Origin: Branchipolynoe longqiensis
Taxonomy: Eukaryota; Annelida; Polychaeta; Phyllodocida; Polynoidae
Length of the DNA stretch: 64,000 nt
NCBI GenBank assembly: GCA_030323885.1
Contig: CM059194.1
Location: forward strand, 26,384,363 to 26,448,362
Direction: 5' to 3'
A model generated the notes under the pieces. The model saw only the letters and a program-made list of their open reading frames with translations. It was not told the origin of the DNA and searched no databases. The first letter of the stretch is position 1, and the number at the start of each line of letters is the position of its first letter. Of this stretch, positions 12,201-24,200 are shown one piece after another. The position numbers and the translations under genes were made by a program.

Positions 12201-15200
12201 ATATAGAAAACATGTTTACCAAAAGGATTATATTAAATTAATAAGGTTAGGCTTCTGCATTTCTATTAATTTTGAATAAAACTAATGTTTTGCACTGCAT
12301 GTACCATCAAACTCAAAGCTTGTTCAACAATAACCGCCAGGAGCGCCACTTTAGTCTGTGTTACCGATTTTCGCGGGAGTTGTCCCTCTCATCTATATAC
12401 AAGCTCTCTGGTAATATGATTGGCTGGTGAAGTATGCCACTGGTTGGTGATTAGGGTATGATCATTATATGGCAGGGTGAGTTGTGTAATAAGATTGGCT
12501 TGTGAGGTATGCTACTAGGTGGTTAGGATATGACCAGATATGGCAGGGTTCAGCTGTGTAATAAGATTGGCTTGTGAGATATGGTACTGGCTGATGATCA
12601 GGGAATGAGCAGATATGGCAGGATGAGCTGTGTAATTTGATTGGCTGGTGAGGTATGCTACTAGATGGTTAGGGTATGAGCAGATGTGGCAGGGTTCAGC
12701 TGTGTAATATGATTGGCTGGTGAGGTATGCCATTGGGTGGTGATTAGGGTATGAGCAAGTTGTGGCAATGTGAGCTATGTAATGTAAAATATTCTGATAA
12801 AACGCATTGGTGGGGGAATGCAAATGGTCTATAATGGTAAATGGTATATAGTGCCAGGTGCCTGAATGTATTTATGTAGATGCTGGTGATCCTTTACTTA
12901 TGGTCAGTAGTCATTATGTATTCGGTAGATAGTGTGAAAGAGGCACTAGAGATAGTGTGTAAGGGGCACTTGGAGCTCTAGTCACTACCCCCTCACCCCC
13001 TCAGTTAGTCACGGATCACCACACACTCAGCTCAGGCAGGTGGTGGCCAAGCAGCCACACCGCATGGTAGTGGTGGGCAGATCACGGTAGCCATGGTGAC
13101 ATAGCAATGCTTGATGTTCATTGGTGGAACTGTAAATGCTTGATTCTCATTGGAGAACACAGTCAGGTGCTATGCCATACCAGATCCATGTACCACTATA
13201 TAATAATAAACCTGAGGGCATTGTCTCTCTCTCTACTTTCATTCTTTGTACTCTTCCTTTCTCTTCTTGCCTGTATTGATTTCATTATAGCCTGCCTACA
13301 CAAACCACAGATTCCAGACGTGGACTTTACAATGTGATTGGCCTGTGAGGTATGCTCCTGGGTATGAGCAAGTTGTGGCAGGGTGAGCTGTGTAATATGA
13401 TTGGCTGGTGATTTAGCATACCTGTCAACATTTGAAAATTCTCATGGGGAAGACTATGAGCAAAATCAGTTTTCCCACCATTCGTGCATGCATTCAACAA
13501 CACGTAACAAACGTTTATCATTAAGATACATTCTCCCACAACATTTTCATGTTTTTGAAAGAAACTTCCAACTGTTTGAAAATACTGGCTGCTGTTCCAA
13601 GATTGCACCCTGTCATATCAAGAAATCGTGTCACTGCCTGGCATTTGACTTCATCGAGGTAGATTTTTTTTTCTAAAAAAAAGCCTGAGATTGGGCTTAA
13701 ATTGAGTACCCAATCAGGAAGTCGGGAAAGCTACTTGAAATCGGGAGGCTCCCGCCCAAATCGGGTGACTTGAAAGGTATGATGTAAGCCATAGAGTGGT
13801 GATGTGTGTGCTGGTGTTACCCTATGTCCAGCATTGACAGCAAATGAGTGCCAAGCCCTCATTCAACCCATTGCGCTTCTGTTTCCAGCACAACCGGAGA
13901 GATCGTCGACACCAGCATTAGTAAACGCTGTACTTTGTACCAAAAGGGCACCACCACCGAGTTGATAGTGTGTGGCGCACCTGTAGCCACCGACAACATC
14001 TTCACCGTTGTGAGGAATGTCTGCCGAGGTAAGCCGGTCATACACAACCGGAAGTCACCAGAGAATTAAGAAATGCAGTCACGTGACTTTGAGTCATATG
14101 GTGTATTCTTTACACAAACAGTTTTTATTGTTTTTAGAAACTGCCTATGTTATATAAATCAGAACCATATTTAGCTTAAAAGTAACAGAACTGCTAACAG
14201 ATATTTCCAACCTTGTTATATGTATGAGTCATGTGGTAACACCATGGCGACCCTCTCTAAACTGACCCTTGCCATGTCAGATAGACTGACAGGTGGCTGC
14301 ATGATAGTGTAGTAAGTAGTCTGTACATGAGCCTGTATATAGATAGCCCCCTGTGGACTGCTGCTACTGTGTGCTACTAGTGGCTCCCCCTACCGTGAAA
14401 GGTTACCTGCGATTGGCGGGTCACGTGGTCTTGTGATGCCACGGTGGGCGGAGATCGATATTAACTGTTGGAAGCATACGTTTCTGCCTCGTCTTCGTTC
14501 TTCCGTGTGCGATACAGATACATATCAGGGAGGAACTGACCATATGTGGCCTATCACAGACTCCTCTATAGTCAGTACCCTATGTGCTGACTGGTTGATG
14601 CTTTGAGCTTCCTCCCTTGTGACAGACAAAATACTGTGTCCATAATCCAATCGCGTATCATTCATGTCCTTCCATATCACATATATTTCTATCCAGAGTG
14701 CCCATATTATATTATATTAAGGGATAGGGTTACTGATGCCAAATCAGTCTGAATCGATAGAATTCAACACGTTAATCCACCATGTTTGTTCTCTGTCCCA
14801 GTTCCGGTTTAGGTATAAGCTACGGAACATGCATCATAATCATATTACCTATTTTACAATTTCACCAGCTACATAATAAATAAGAAAATATAGTTTCGAT
14901 GAAAGCTGGGGCGTGGGGGGGGGGGGCTGCATGGTGGGTCCTCCTGCCCTCCCCCACCCCACAATTAAAAAAAAATTGTGATGGTGTATTTATGTTGCCC
15001 ATAACGGTTAAGTCTAATGACTTGTTTTCGTCGCTCTTCAGTAGGCCTACTAGTCTCATGGTCAACATTCATTTGTAGTAGGCAATGAAAGTTTCTAAAT
15101 TTGATCTGTCAATTATTCCCAACTGTAGTTTATTTATGATAGAGTTTATACCATATACTTTGGTAGATATTCAAATGCCATATACTATATGGCATTGCAT

Positions 15201-18200
15201 TTTTCAGAGGCACGCAATCAAACTGTGTGTTCCCTGGTCTAATGGTTAATATTGTAGTATTCATACAATTACTTGTATGTTATTCACATTTATTTGTATA
15301 TGTGCCTACTAATGTACCAATTTATGTAACTACCATAATGCTGAGTCTGAAATAAAGTATTGAATTGAATATATCATTCTAGTACCTAATGTGGGTCATT
15401 AGGTCCAAATAACCCAAGTACTGACACCCCGCCCCCCCATTCCCACCAGCGATTCCCAGCACAGAATAGGTGGAACACAAAGTGGAGAGATCTATCTGTC
15501 AATAGACTACATCACCGTTCCAGCCACCTGGTGCATTGTGGGATGTGTCAGAGCAAAACAAACCTGCGAGAAGCACATGGCACATGCTAATACACTGGGT
15601 GCAGTTATGAAATGTGCTAGTTTCAGCTCATCTCAGCTCTTGTTTGAAACATAGAACACTAACTAAACAAATATATATATAATAAATTAAGATATTAATC
15701 TTTTATCCAGCATTTCATTTACATCAATATAATCAGCACATCTTATGACATGTGCATTTAGATTTAGACAACTCTGGGCACTCAGACTAGTGTTAGAATC
15801 ATAGCCAGAGTCAGTTTTACTTATTTTAATGATGTTTTTATTTATATCCTATGGTTACTGACATATACAGAAATTGAAAATGAGTAGGGTTAATCACATA
15901 TTGGTTATATATTTCTTTGAAACAAGTTTTTGTTGACACATTTGACATTTTAATATTTAGAACAAGAATTACTTATGGCTAATCAATGGTGATGTAAACA
16001 TCAGCCTGTGAAGTGACTGAAATTGTATGTTTCTTAGCTCAAAATGCTTAATTATGGAGAGTTGTGTCTTAAAGTTGACAGCTATACCTCATCCGCAAAA
16101 CAAACAAACTCAGAATAGTTCAGATTTGTGCCACAGGGTGGCCTAATGCGCCGGCGATTTGTATATTAGATATTGGGAAATAGCAGTGCTCGCCAGCAAC
16201 AGGCTCAGAGGAATTTGCTATTTGCGATCAACGCTATTTGACAATATCGGTGGCGGTGGCATTAATATCGCTTCGATTTTGGGTTTAATTTGACCAAATT
16301 TCACTTTTTGAGGATGTTATTCTGTTATTCTGTTAAATATGATAGCATTAAATAGATTTGGGCCTAATCAGTACCTAACACCGCCGGGCACCAGCAAGTC
16401 TTGTATTGCTGAGCCTGTTGCCGGCAAGCACCGCTATTTGCCAATATCGCAGCGGCGATCTGTTTAGTTTACATTCGTCGATTCAACAATATTAATATCG
16501 CCACCAATGTGGCGGCGGCGTTAATATCGGTTCGATTTTAGGGTTAATTTAATTAAATTTTGCTTATTGCGTATGTAATTCTGTTAAATATGATAGCTTT
16601 GAATAGATTTGGGCCTAATATATTGCCGCCGATACTGGGAACCAGCATGCTTGTTACTGTGTGAGTGCTCGCCGGCAACAGGCTCAGAGGGATTTGCTGA
16701 GCCTGTTAACGGCGAGCACCGCTATTTGATTTCAGCCAATCACAGTGCAGCTTTTCCATTGCAAATGGCCACCGCCTATGGGGGCGGCCATTTTGGAGAC
16801 AACAAACTGCCTTTGCAGTTCAGACTAGCTTGGCCCTCGTCCCCTACTCTCCCCACACATACTTGGTTCTTTAAACATATAAACTAAACAAGGTTGTGCT
16901 TGGAGAGCATTTGTCAGAGTACGCGCAGTGTCCCAGCGAGCTATAGCTGGTCACTTTAAACATATTGATTATATTATTATATTGCATCCTTCCATCCATG
17001 TATGTTCAAATTGTCATGTATTTCTATTAATTTAGAATAAAATGGAAGTTTTGCCCTACGCGTATCGGCAAACTCAATGGCTATACGCCTTTGCTTTGTT
17101 CCCAACACCTTTTTCAGCACATGCGCAGTCGGAACCGTGATCTCGTCTATTGTCTAGCTAAGCTCGACGCCTCGGTTTCAGTTTCGGTTTCGGTTTCGTT
17201 CCGTAGACCTCGCCAACTTCTTCCTGACCACCACAAACGTCAACTATGGCACTTCGAGTGTTGCTGGCGCAAACGCCTTGGCCGGGGTGGTGGCAACTAC
17301 TCACAACAACGAGCGGCAGTGTGGCATTTTGTGTGTGGAGAGTGCTGTCTGCGCCTCGTTCGTCTTCCAGCCCACCACCAGCAAATGCTGGCACCACAAT
17401 AGCGAGGTGCATGAGTGCCAGGTGCAAACCTTCCCAGCCACCACAGGCTTCAATCATGTGCGCCTCCGCTCCAGCTGCCGTAAGTTTGTCGCGGGCTTGG
17501 GTAAATTATTTCAATCACGGTCTTCCTCATTCCACCGCTCCATAATTTCACTCACAGTCTTCCTCATTCAACTGCTCCATCGCCCTATCCTAGTACTGAC
17601 TGCCGAGCGCCAGGCTTGGTCGAGCGACAAGTATCAATTTTATTTTTAAAGTCATTGGTTTGGCTCCACCAGAGTTTTGAACCCCTTGAGTGTTAATGTT
17701 GTTGTTTGTTTGTTGTTGTTTTACGTCCTAGCAACATCTAAGGTCATATCAGGACGGGGAGTGTGAGTGTTAATGACTCAGGCATTATGTATTTTCATGT
17801 ATCTCTCTGTTAGTATAACTATGTAACACCAGAACTATCCATCCCCAGGATTGTCTTCATAAATAGGTATTCCCATAACATCTGGATACATGCTCTGTCA
17901 TTTTCTAAAGTGTAATCTGTCTTGATGCCATTTGTTAAACTTTTAAAGCCGTATAGTCCGATGAAGCATCAACTTTTCAAAACCCAAACAATTATTTAGA
18001 TTAGATTCTACACATCTAATTTAGATATTGACACACTTATTAAGCATTTGTTGCCATATAGAAGGGAATGCTGAGTCAATTTAATAGAACCTGTTCCTGC
18101 TGAAGCCTATGGTGTCAGAGTTTTGGTGTGCTTGCCAAAACTAAATTGACATGTTTGCACTTCAAATAGCTCAAAAGTTAGCAATTTAAAATAGTGGTTA

Positions 18201-21200
18201 CTTCAAAATTAAGTATGGTTGGTTGGTTGTTGTAGTTTTACATCCTGGCAACATCTAAGGTCAGATCAGAACGGGCATCGACTTGTGACAGTGTGCACTC
18301 ATGGCAACTTTACAGTGCTGCCCCACTGGGAGACAAGACAGCCAACACCATGACCTGATATTCCACCCAGTCACATTATCCTGACACTGAGCCAACAAAT
18401 CCTTGCGCTATCCTAATAATGCCACGCGCCAAGCTAGCAAGTGACAAGTACACATTTTTAAGTCATTGGTTTGACTCGACCAGGGTTCGAATCAGTCAGA
18501 TAAGTAGAATCAAATCTAGCAAATTGCTTTGGTTTTGAAAAAAAGACTGTCGCTTTAAGTAACACTCTTGCAAAATGAATAATTCAGACCGTGCGAAATA
18601 CGACATCCGAAGGAACAAGATGATCACGCCGACAGGCGCAACGACGCCTACGGCGGCCACCATGACTGCCTGTCTGGCCCTGTGCGACGCCGCTGTCGCC
18701 TGTCGTGGAATCTTCTGGAACGTTGACAGTAATACATGCACCATGGATTCGGCGACCACGGGTAACTGCCCTGCTCCATCCACTTCAAGTACTGGCTACA
18801 CGGCATTCAAGAAGTACAATTGTCGTAAGTGTCACTTTACTTGTTCATGTTCTTGTTCTTCCTGTTCTTGTTCTTCTTTGTCTTATTCTATTTCTTCATC
18901 CTATTCCACTCTATATCAATATTGTGGATCATTGTGTCCAAAATGCACCACAGAGCATCTAAAGCTGTGTTTACACGGGCGAGTTAATTCGCTTCATATG
19001 AATCGCCTTGCCTAGTTCGCCTCACATTCGCCGTGTAAACGCACCGCTTAAGCGGATTAGGGCTGATTCGATTCATATGATTCGCTTTTTGTAGATCGCC
19101 TCGGGAGGTGGTTTATATGAAGCGATTCCACTGGTTCCCGGGCGGCGGTAGTATAAAATAGTAGTGCGTGCCGGAAACAGGGGGAGCAGTAACTAATCGC
19201 TGGTACCCGGCAGTGTTAGGGCCCGATTAGGCCGAAATCTATTAAATGCGATCATATTTAACAGAATTACATACTCAAATAATGAAATTTAATTAAATTA
19301 ACCCTAAATTCCAAGCGATATTAACGTAGCAGCTACATCTGCGTCGAATCGACGTGTGTAAACTAAACAAATAGCAGTGCTTGCCGACTACAGGCGGAAC
19401 TAAGGCCGCTGGTTCCCGGCGCCGAAACACTTTCAAACTCGCTTCGTGTAAACGCGCCGCTACTTCGCTTCATATGAATCGCTTTGTCTAATTCGCTTCA
19501 CATTTGCCCGTGTAAACACGGCTTAACTTCTAAGATCTTAATATTTTTTTCTGAGGGATTACCCCCCAATATAATATCCCTTAAAGCTGTATAGTCCGAT
19601 GAAACATCAAATTTTCAAAACCTAAATAATTATATAGATTTGACTCTACATATCTAACTTGAGATTGATGCACATATTAAGCATTTATTGCCACATAGAA
19701 TACTGAGACAATTTGATAGAACCCCTTACTGTTGAAGCCTATGGTGTCAGAGTTTTGGCGTGCATGCCAAAACTAAGTTTACATGTTTGAATTTCAAATA
19801 TCTCAAAACTTATCCATATAAAATTTAAGTTACTTTTACCTGAAATAAGGTAGATTATAACGATCAATTTAATATATTTATGTCAGAAAAATTACAGAAA
19901 CGCAAAACCATCGGAATATGCAACTTTAAGATCTGCCGGTTTTTCATTTTCCAATCATTGCTCACGGACACAGCTGACTCAGAGGCATGAGTGGGTTAAT
20001 CAAGGCTTTTATTTGTACATTGACTGTGTATCATCGGGCAAGAAGCGAACGAGCGAAGGCCCCGATATATTGGGAAACTGAAATGTGATGAGGGCATATG
20101 AGTCATGTGAACGATTTCACAAACAAGTAATCAATTATGTTAAAGTACAATAGCAATATTTAATGATAAAAATATGAGATAACAGTAGAGGGTAAATTAT
20201 CAGAAGTGTGACATTTAAATAGGTGTGATCTGTCAACTGCGTGGGTGTCAGTCGCTCATTAGATGGTATTCTTTATTTTTTTTTTTTAAATGCTTGATTG
20301 GTTTTTGGTTTTGTTGATTGTTGTGGGCACAATCAACTGCAGTTGTGGGTGGGTGGGTAAAATTGGAGGTGGGAAGTGGTCAGTGCGGGCGTTTGGAGAA
20401 GACTGACCAGCTTCGGTGGCTCCGGAAGACACCAGGATAGTGACTGGCCGTGATGGCTGGCAGGAGTTGTTATATAGGCAGGAGGGGGAAGATGGCTTCC
20501 CCCCCCCCCCCCCGCATCACTCACCCCCCCCCCCCACACACACACACACCACCACCACCACCACCACCACCACCACCACCACTACAGTAGTGGCAGGGGG
20601 GGAGGGCTTCGGCCTTGAGCCTGCCATGTCCAGCAATGACACCGAATGAGCGACCTCGCTCATTCAAGACGTTGGCAACCCTGACAATGGCCCTTTATGA
20701 TTATTCATTGTTTACGCAGCTAAGGCCCGAGGTTTCATGACGAGTATGGAGAATTCCACTATCCCCGCGACTTCAATCGCCGCAGGCAATGCCAACGAGG
20801 CTGCGTGCCTCCAGGACTGTCAGACAAACTCTGCCACCTGCCGAGCCGCTGTGTGGAACAGGTAAGGCCTTCACTCACCCCCACACTGGGCGTCATGGCC
20901 GAATCGGTAAAGCGCAGGCCTCGTGTGCAGAAGGTCGGGATTTCGGCTCCTGGTCCAGTCAAACCAATGACTGTAAAATTGATACTTGTTGCTTCCTATC
21001 CTTGGCACTCGGCATTATTAGGATAGGGCAAGGACTGGTTAGCTCAGTGTCAGGATAATGTGACTGAGTGGGATATCGGATCATGGTGCTGGCGGCTTGA
21101 TTTCCCAGTGGGGAAGCACTATAAATTCGCCATGAGTGTGCACCGTCACAAGTTAGTAAGTATCTGTCCTGATATGACCTTAGATGTTGTCAGGTCGTAA

Positions 21201-24200
21201 AGCTCCAACAACCAACCACTCACCCCCACAATGTTCGCACAGATCCGCGAAAACCCCGGAAAACCTTTGAATTTCGAAATAATATTAAAGAGTACACGAA
21301 AACCCTTACCGAATATCGTCTGTTTTTAAGATAAAACTTTTGAAAATGCCAATTTCCAGCGTGCCTCGCCTTTTACACCATACTAGTGTAAAACTTGTCG
21401 GAGAAAATTATCTAGTTACTTAATTATAGGGTAAAATAAGAACATATGTTGAAAGCCTAAGGTCCTGCATTTTGGCGTGGACGCCAACAATAATTTGACA
21501 CATTTTCACTTCATAAAAATATAATCTTAATACTTTAAAATAAAAATTACTTTAAGTTGAGATAAAGTAAAGTCGACCACTTCACAGTTTGGTGGTCCTG
21601 TAAAAAATAAATCTACAATTAAACAAAGCATGTTGGTGCACCACCAGAAACAATGTGTTATAATGTGATGCATTGCTTATTTTAACCGTGTTGAAAACTA
21701 CACATGATGGCTTAGCTGTTAGTGAGTCCGCTTTCCGTGCAGGAAGTCAGAGATTCGATCATTGGCCGATCCATACCCGATCCCTGGTTAAAGCTGCATA
21801 AACCGATTAAAACATAAAAATGTCAAAACCATAGCAATTATCTAGATTTGATTCTAGATGTCTAACTTAGATATTAGCATGCTTATGAAACATTTGTCAT
21901 CACATAGAAGGGAATACTGAGGCAATTTAATAGAATCTGTTACTGCAAACACCTATGGTTTCGGAGTTTTGGCATGCTAATTTGACATGTTTGCCCTTGA
22001 GTTATCTCAAAACTTACCCCCTTAAAATAAAACTTACTTGAAACTAAAGTAAGGTAGATTATAACGATCAACCTAATTAATATATTTATCTCAGAAAATG
22101 ACAGAAACTGAAAAATCATCGGACTATGCAACTTTAATTAAATATCACTAGCGCTGGATTGCTTCTGTGACAGGGATACGTCAGTGTGTGGGCGTCTGAC
22201 TGGCACCTCACCGACCGTCGCGTGTACCAGCGCCGCTCGCACGGCTCTGACCAACTCCGTCATTCACACACTCCCCAGCTGCTGTGAGTATTTCCTGCCA
22301 TTTTTGTTGGATTATCCGTTCTAGTACAGGAACATTAGGTTTTAGCCCGGAAAAAAATAATGTCAAGCTGAATTTTTGTTTACAAGCTCAGTTCATCTTG
22401 CTGAGTAACGTATCAAAAGTCCCCTAAAATCCCACCCTTGCTTCATTCCTCAAAAAATTGCATTACCTGGCAACCATAGCTGAATGCTAAATGGCCCAGA
22501 AAATGCCCGTATGGATAAACTAATTCCATTATTAATCTAACATTTGCTTGTATTTATCATTCTGATTAATAAGCAAGTACAACAATACATACAACACCAT
22601 ACATATTTATTATACATGGTAACCAAGGCAACAGCATACATTGCAGCCAAAGTATGGTCGCGCTAGCATGAATATTAATAACCACGTCCAAACCATGTCG
22701 GGATGAAAGTGTAGTAGGTCATGTTATTATTAGTACAAAATATAAACAGTACAAATGGTCAATATCTTGTTTGAAACCGTATCATATAGCTCTGTGAATG
22801 ATGCTGATCAATGACAACCTATGTCCGAACATATGCATAGCAGCCAGCGTAATTGAAATGCATGTCCATTGTTTAGCGCCATATTATGGTTTTATTATTA
22901 GGTGTGTAATATATGCTAATGAATTAATTCCTGGATTCCTTTCTTCATCCATCAATCCGTCTGTTCGTCCTGCCGCCATTTCCTTCATCCGTCTGTCCAT
23001 CCGTTGTTAAATGCCACAGCACTATCAGCTCACACTCTGCAATTCTGCAGCATGATCAGTGCATAGGCCCTACTAATACATTGTTAAAATGCTGCAGCAC
23101 TATCAGTGTATAATAATACATTGTTAAAAGCAGCAGCATTATTAGTGTATACTAATGCATTGTTAAAAGCGGCAGCACTATTAGTATATACTTATATGTT
23201 GTTAAAAGCGGTAGCACTATCAGCATGTACTAATACATTGTTATACGCAGCAGCACTATCAGTGCATACTGATATGTGGCGCAGACGCTGCAGTGCTGTC
23301 AGCGTATACTACTAATACATTGCTAAAAGCCGCAGCACTATCAGGGTGGGGCTGTATGAAGGAGGATGGGGCAGAATGTAGTAGGGTGGGGCACTAGGCC
23401 ATATGCAGTAAGGTGGGGAAGAATGCAGTAAAATGGGGCAGTATGCAGTAGGTTACATTTTGCGGCACTCCAGCCCCCACTGTCGTGTCATGATAGTGTT
23501 TTGAACTTGGGTAGTGTTTTGAATGGAATGGATTCATGCAACTAATTATGCAGCATACTGGCAAATATGAGGTTAGCCACCTGGAACCTCTGCCATTTAT
23601 CAATATGGATCCTATCAATCTTAACACAATATACACAGCCCTTCACTTTGCACAAGGAGAATGCAAGAAACAAGGAGGGGACTCATGTTTTGTGACATTT
23701 GATCAGCCTTTGTTCCTCAAAGCATCTGAGATCGTGGCTGCCTCAGATGAACTGACAATGTTGTTGTTAGATTAGGTGGCTTCCATCTATTGATGCAAAT
23801 GTCAAAATTGTCAAAGAGGATGACTTCGGAAGAATACAACATGTTCACAAACAGGTGTTTCTTTACAATCCACTGAAGTCAAAAGTTCTGGTGTGGAGTT
23901 TGGTCTGACATGACCATCGAACAGGTACTGATGAGAGCTATCAAGACCTCAGGAGGATTAACCCGTGGCTGTGGAATCAGCGAGAGCACACTTGTGCAGT
24001 GGGTGCTTGCTCTACCGCTGGGTGTACCACTATGTAATGCCCTGGAAACATTCACTGGCATCAACCCAGGTACATCTGAGCAGCACAAAGAACATAAGGA
24101 GCTTCTTACCTCAAGACAAACCAGAGACAATCATGACTTGAACTCCTTCCTGGAATGGCTAGAAGCACACCTTCCCTTTGTGAACTAACCAGATAATACC

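Larger units (their letters stand above)
11700..13425. repeat. ~75-bp minisatellite (GTGTAATATGATTGGCTGG unit), interrupted twice
   Basis: About seven imperfect units contain GATTGGCTGGTGAGGTATG, GGTATGAGCA and TGGCAGGGTGAGCTG. The array is broken by a MITE at 11783-12410 and by an LTR-like repeat at about 12781-13331; both sit at the same point of the unit, next to GTAAT. The minus-strand frame at 12515-12823 is a by-product of the repeats. Confidence 0.8.

Noticed and set aside
12515..12823. Protein with repeated HISQANLITQLNP-type units
   Set aside because: It is the minus-strand reading of the 75-bp minisatellite.
14309..14530. Solo LTR of the gag-protease family
   Set aside because: Only the first ~25 bases resemble the LTR start; the far end and a target duplication could not be found.
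20416..20649. Pro/Thr/His-rich ORF
   Set aside because: It is dominated by poly-C, CA and CAC microsatellites.
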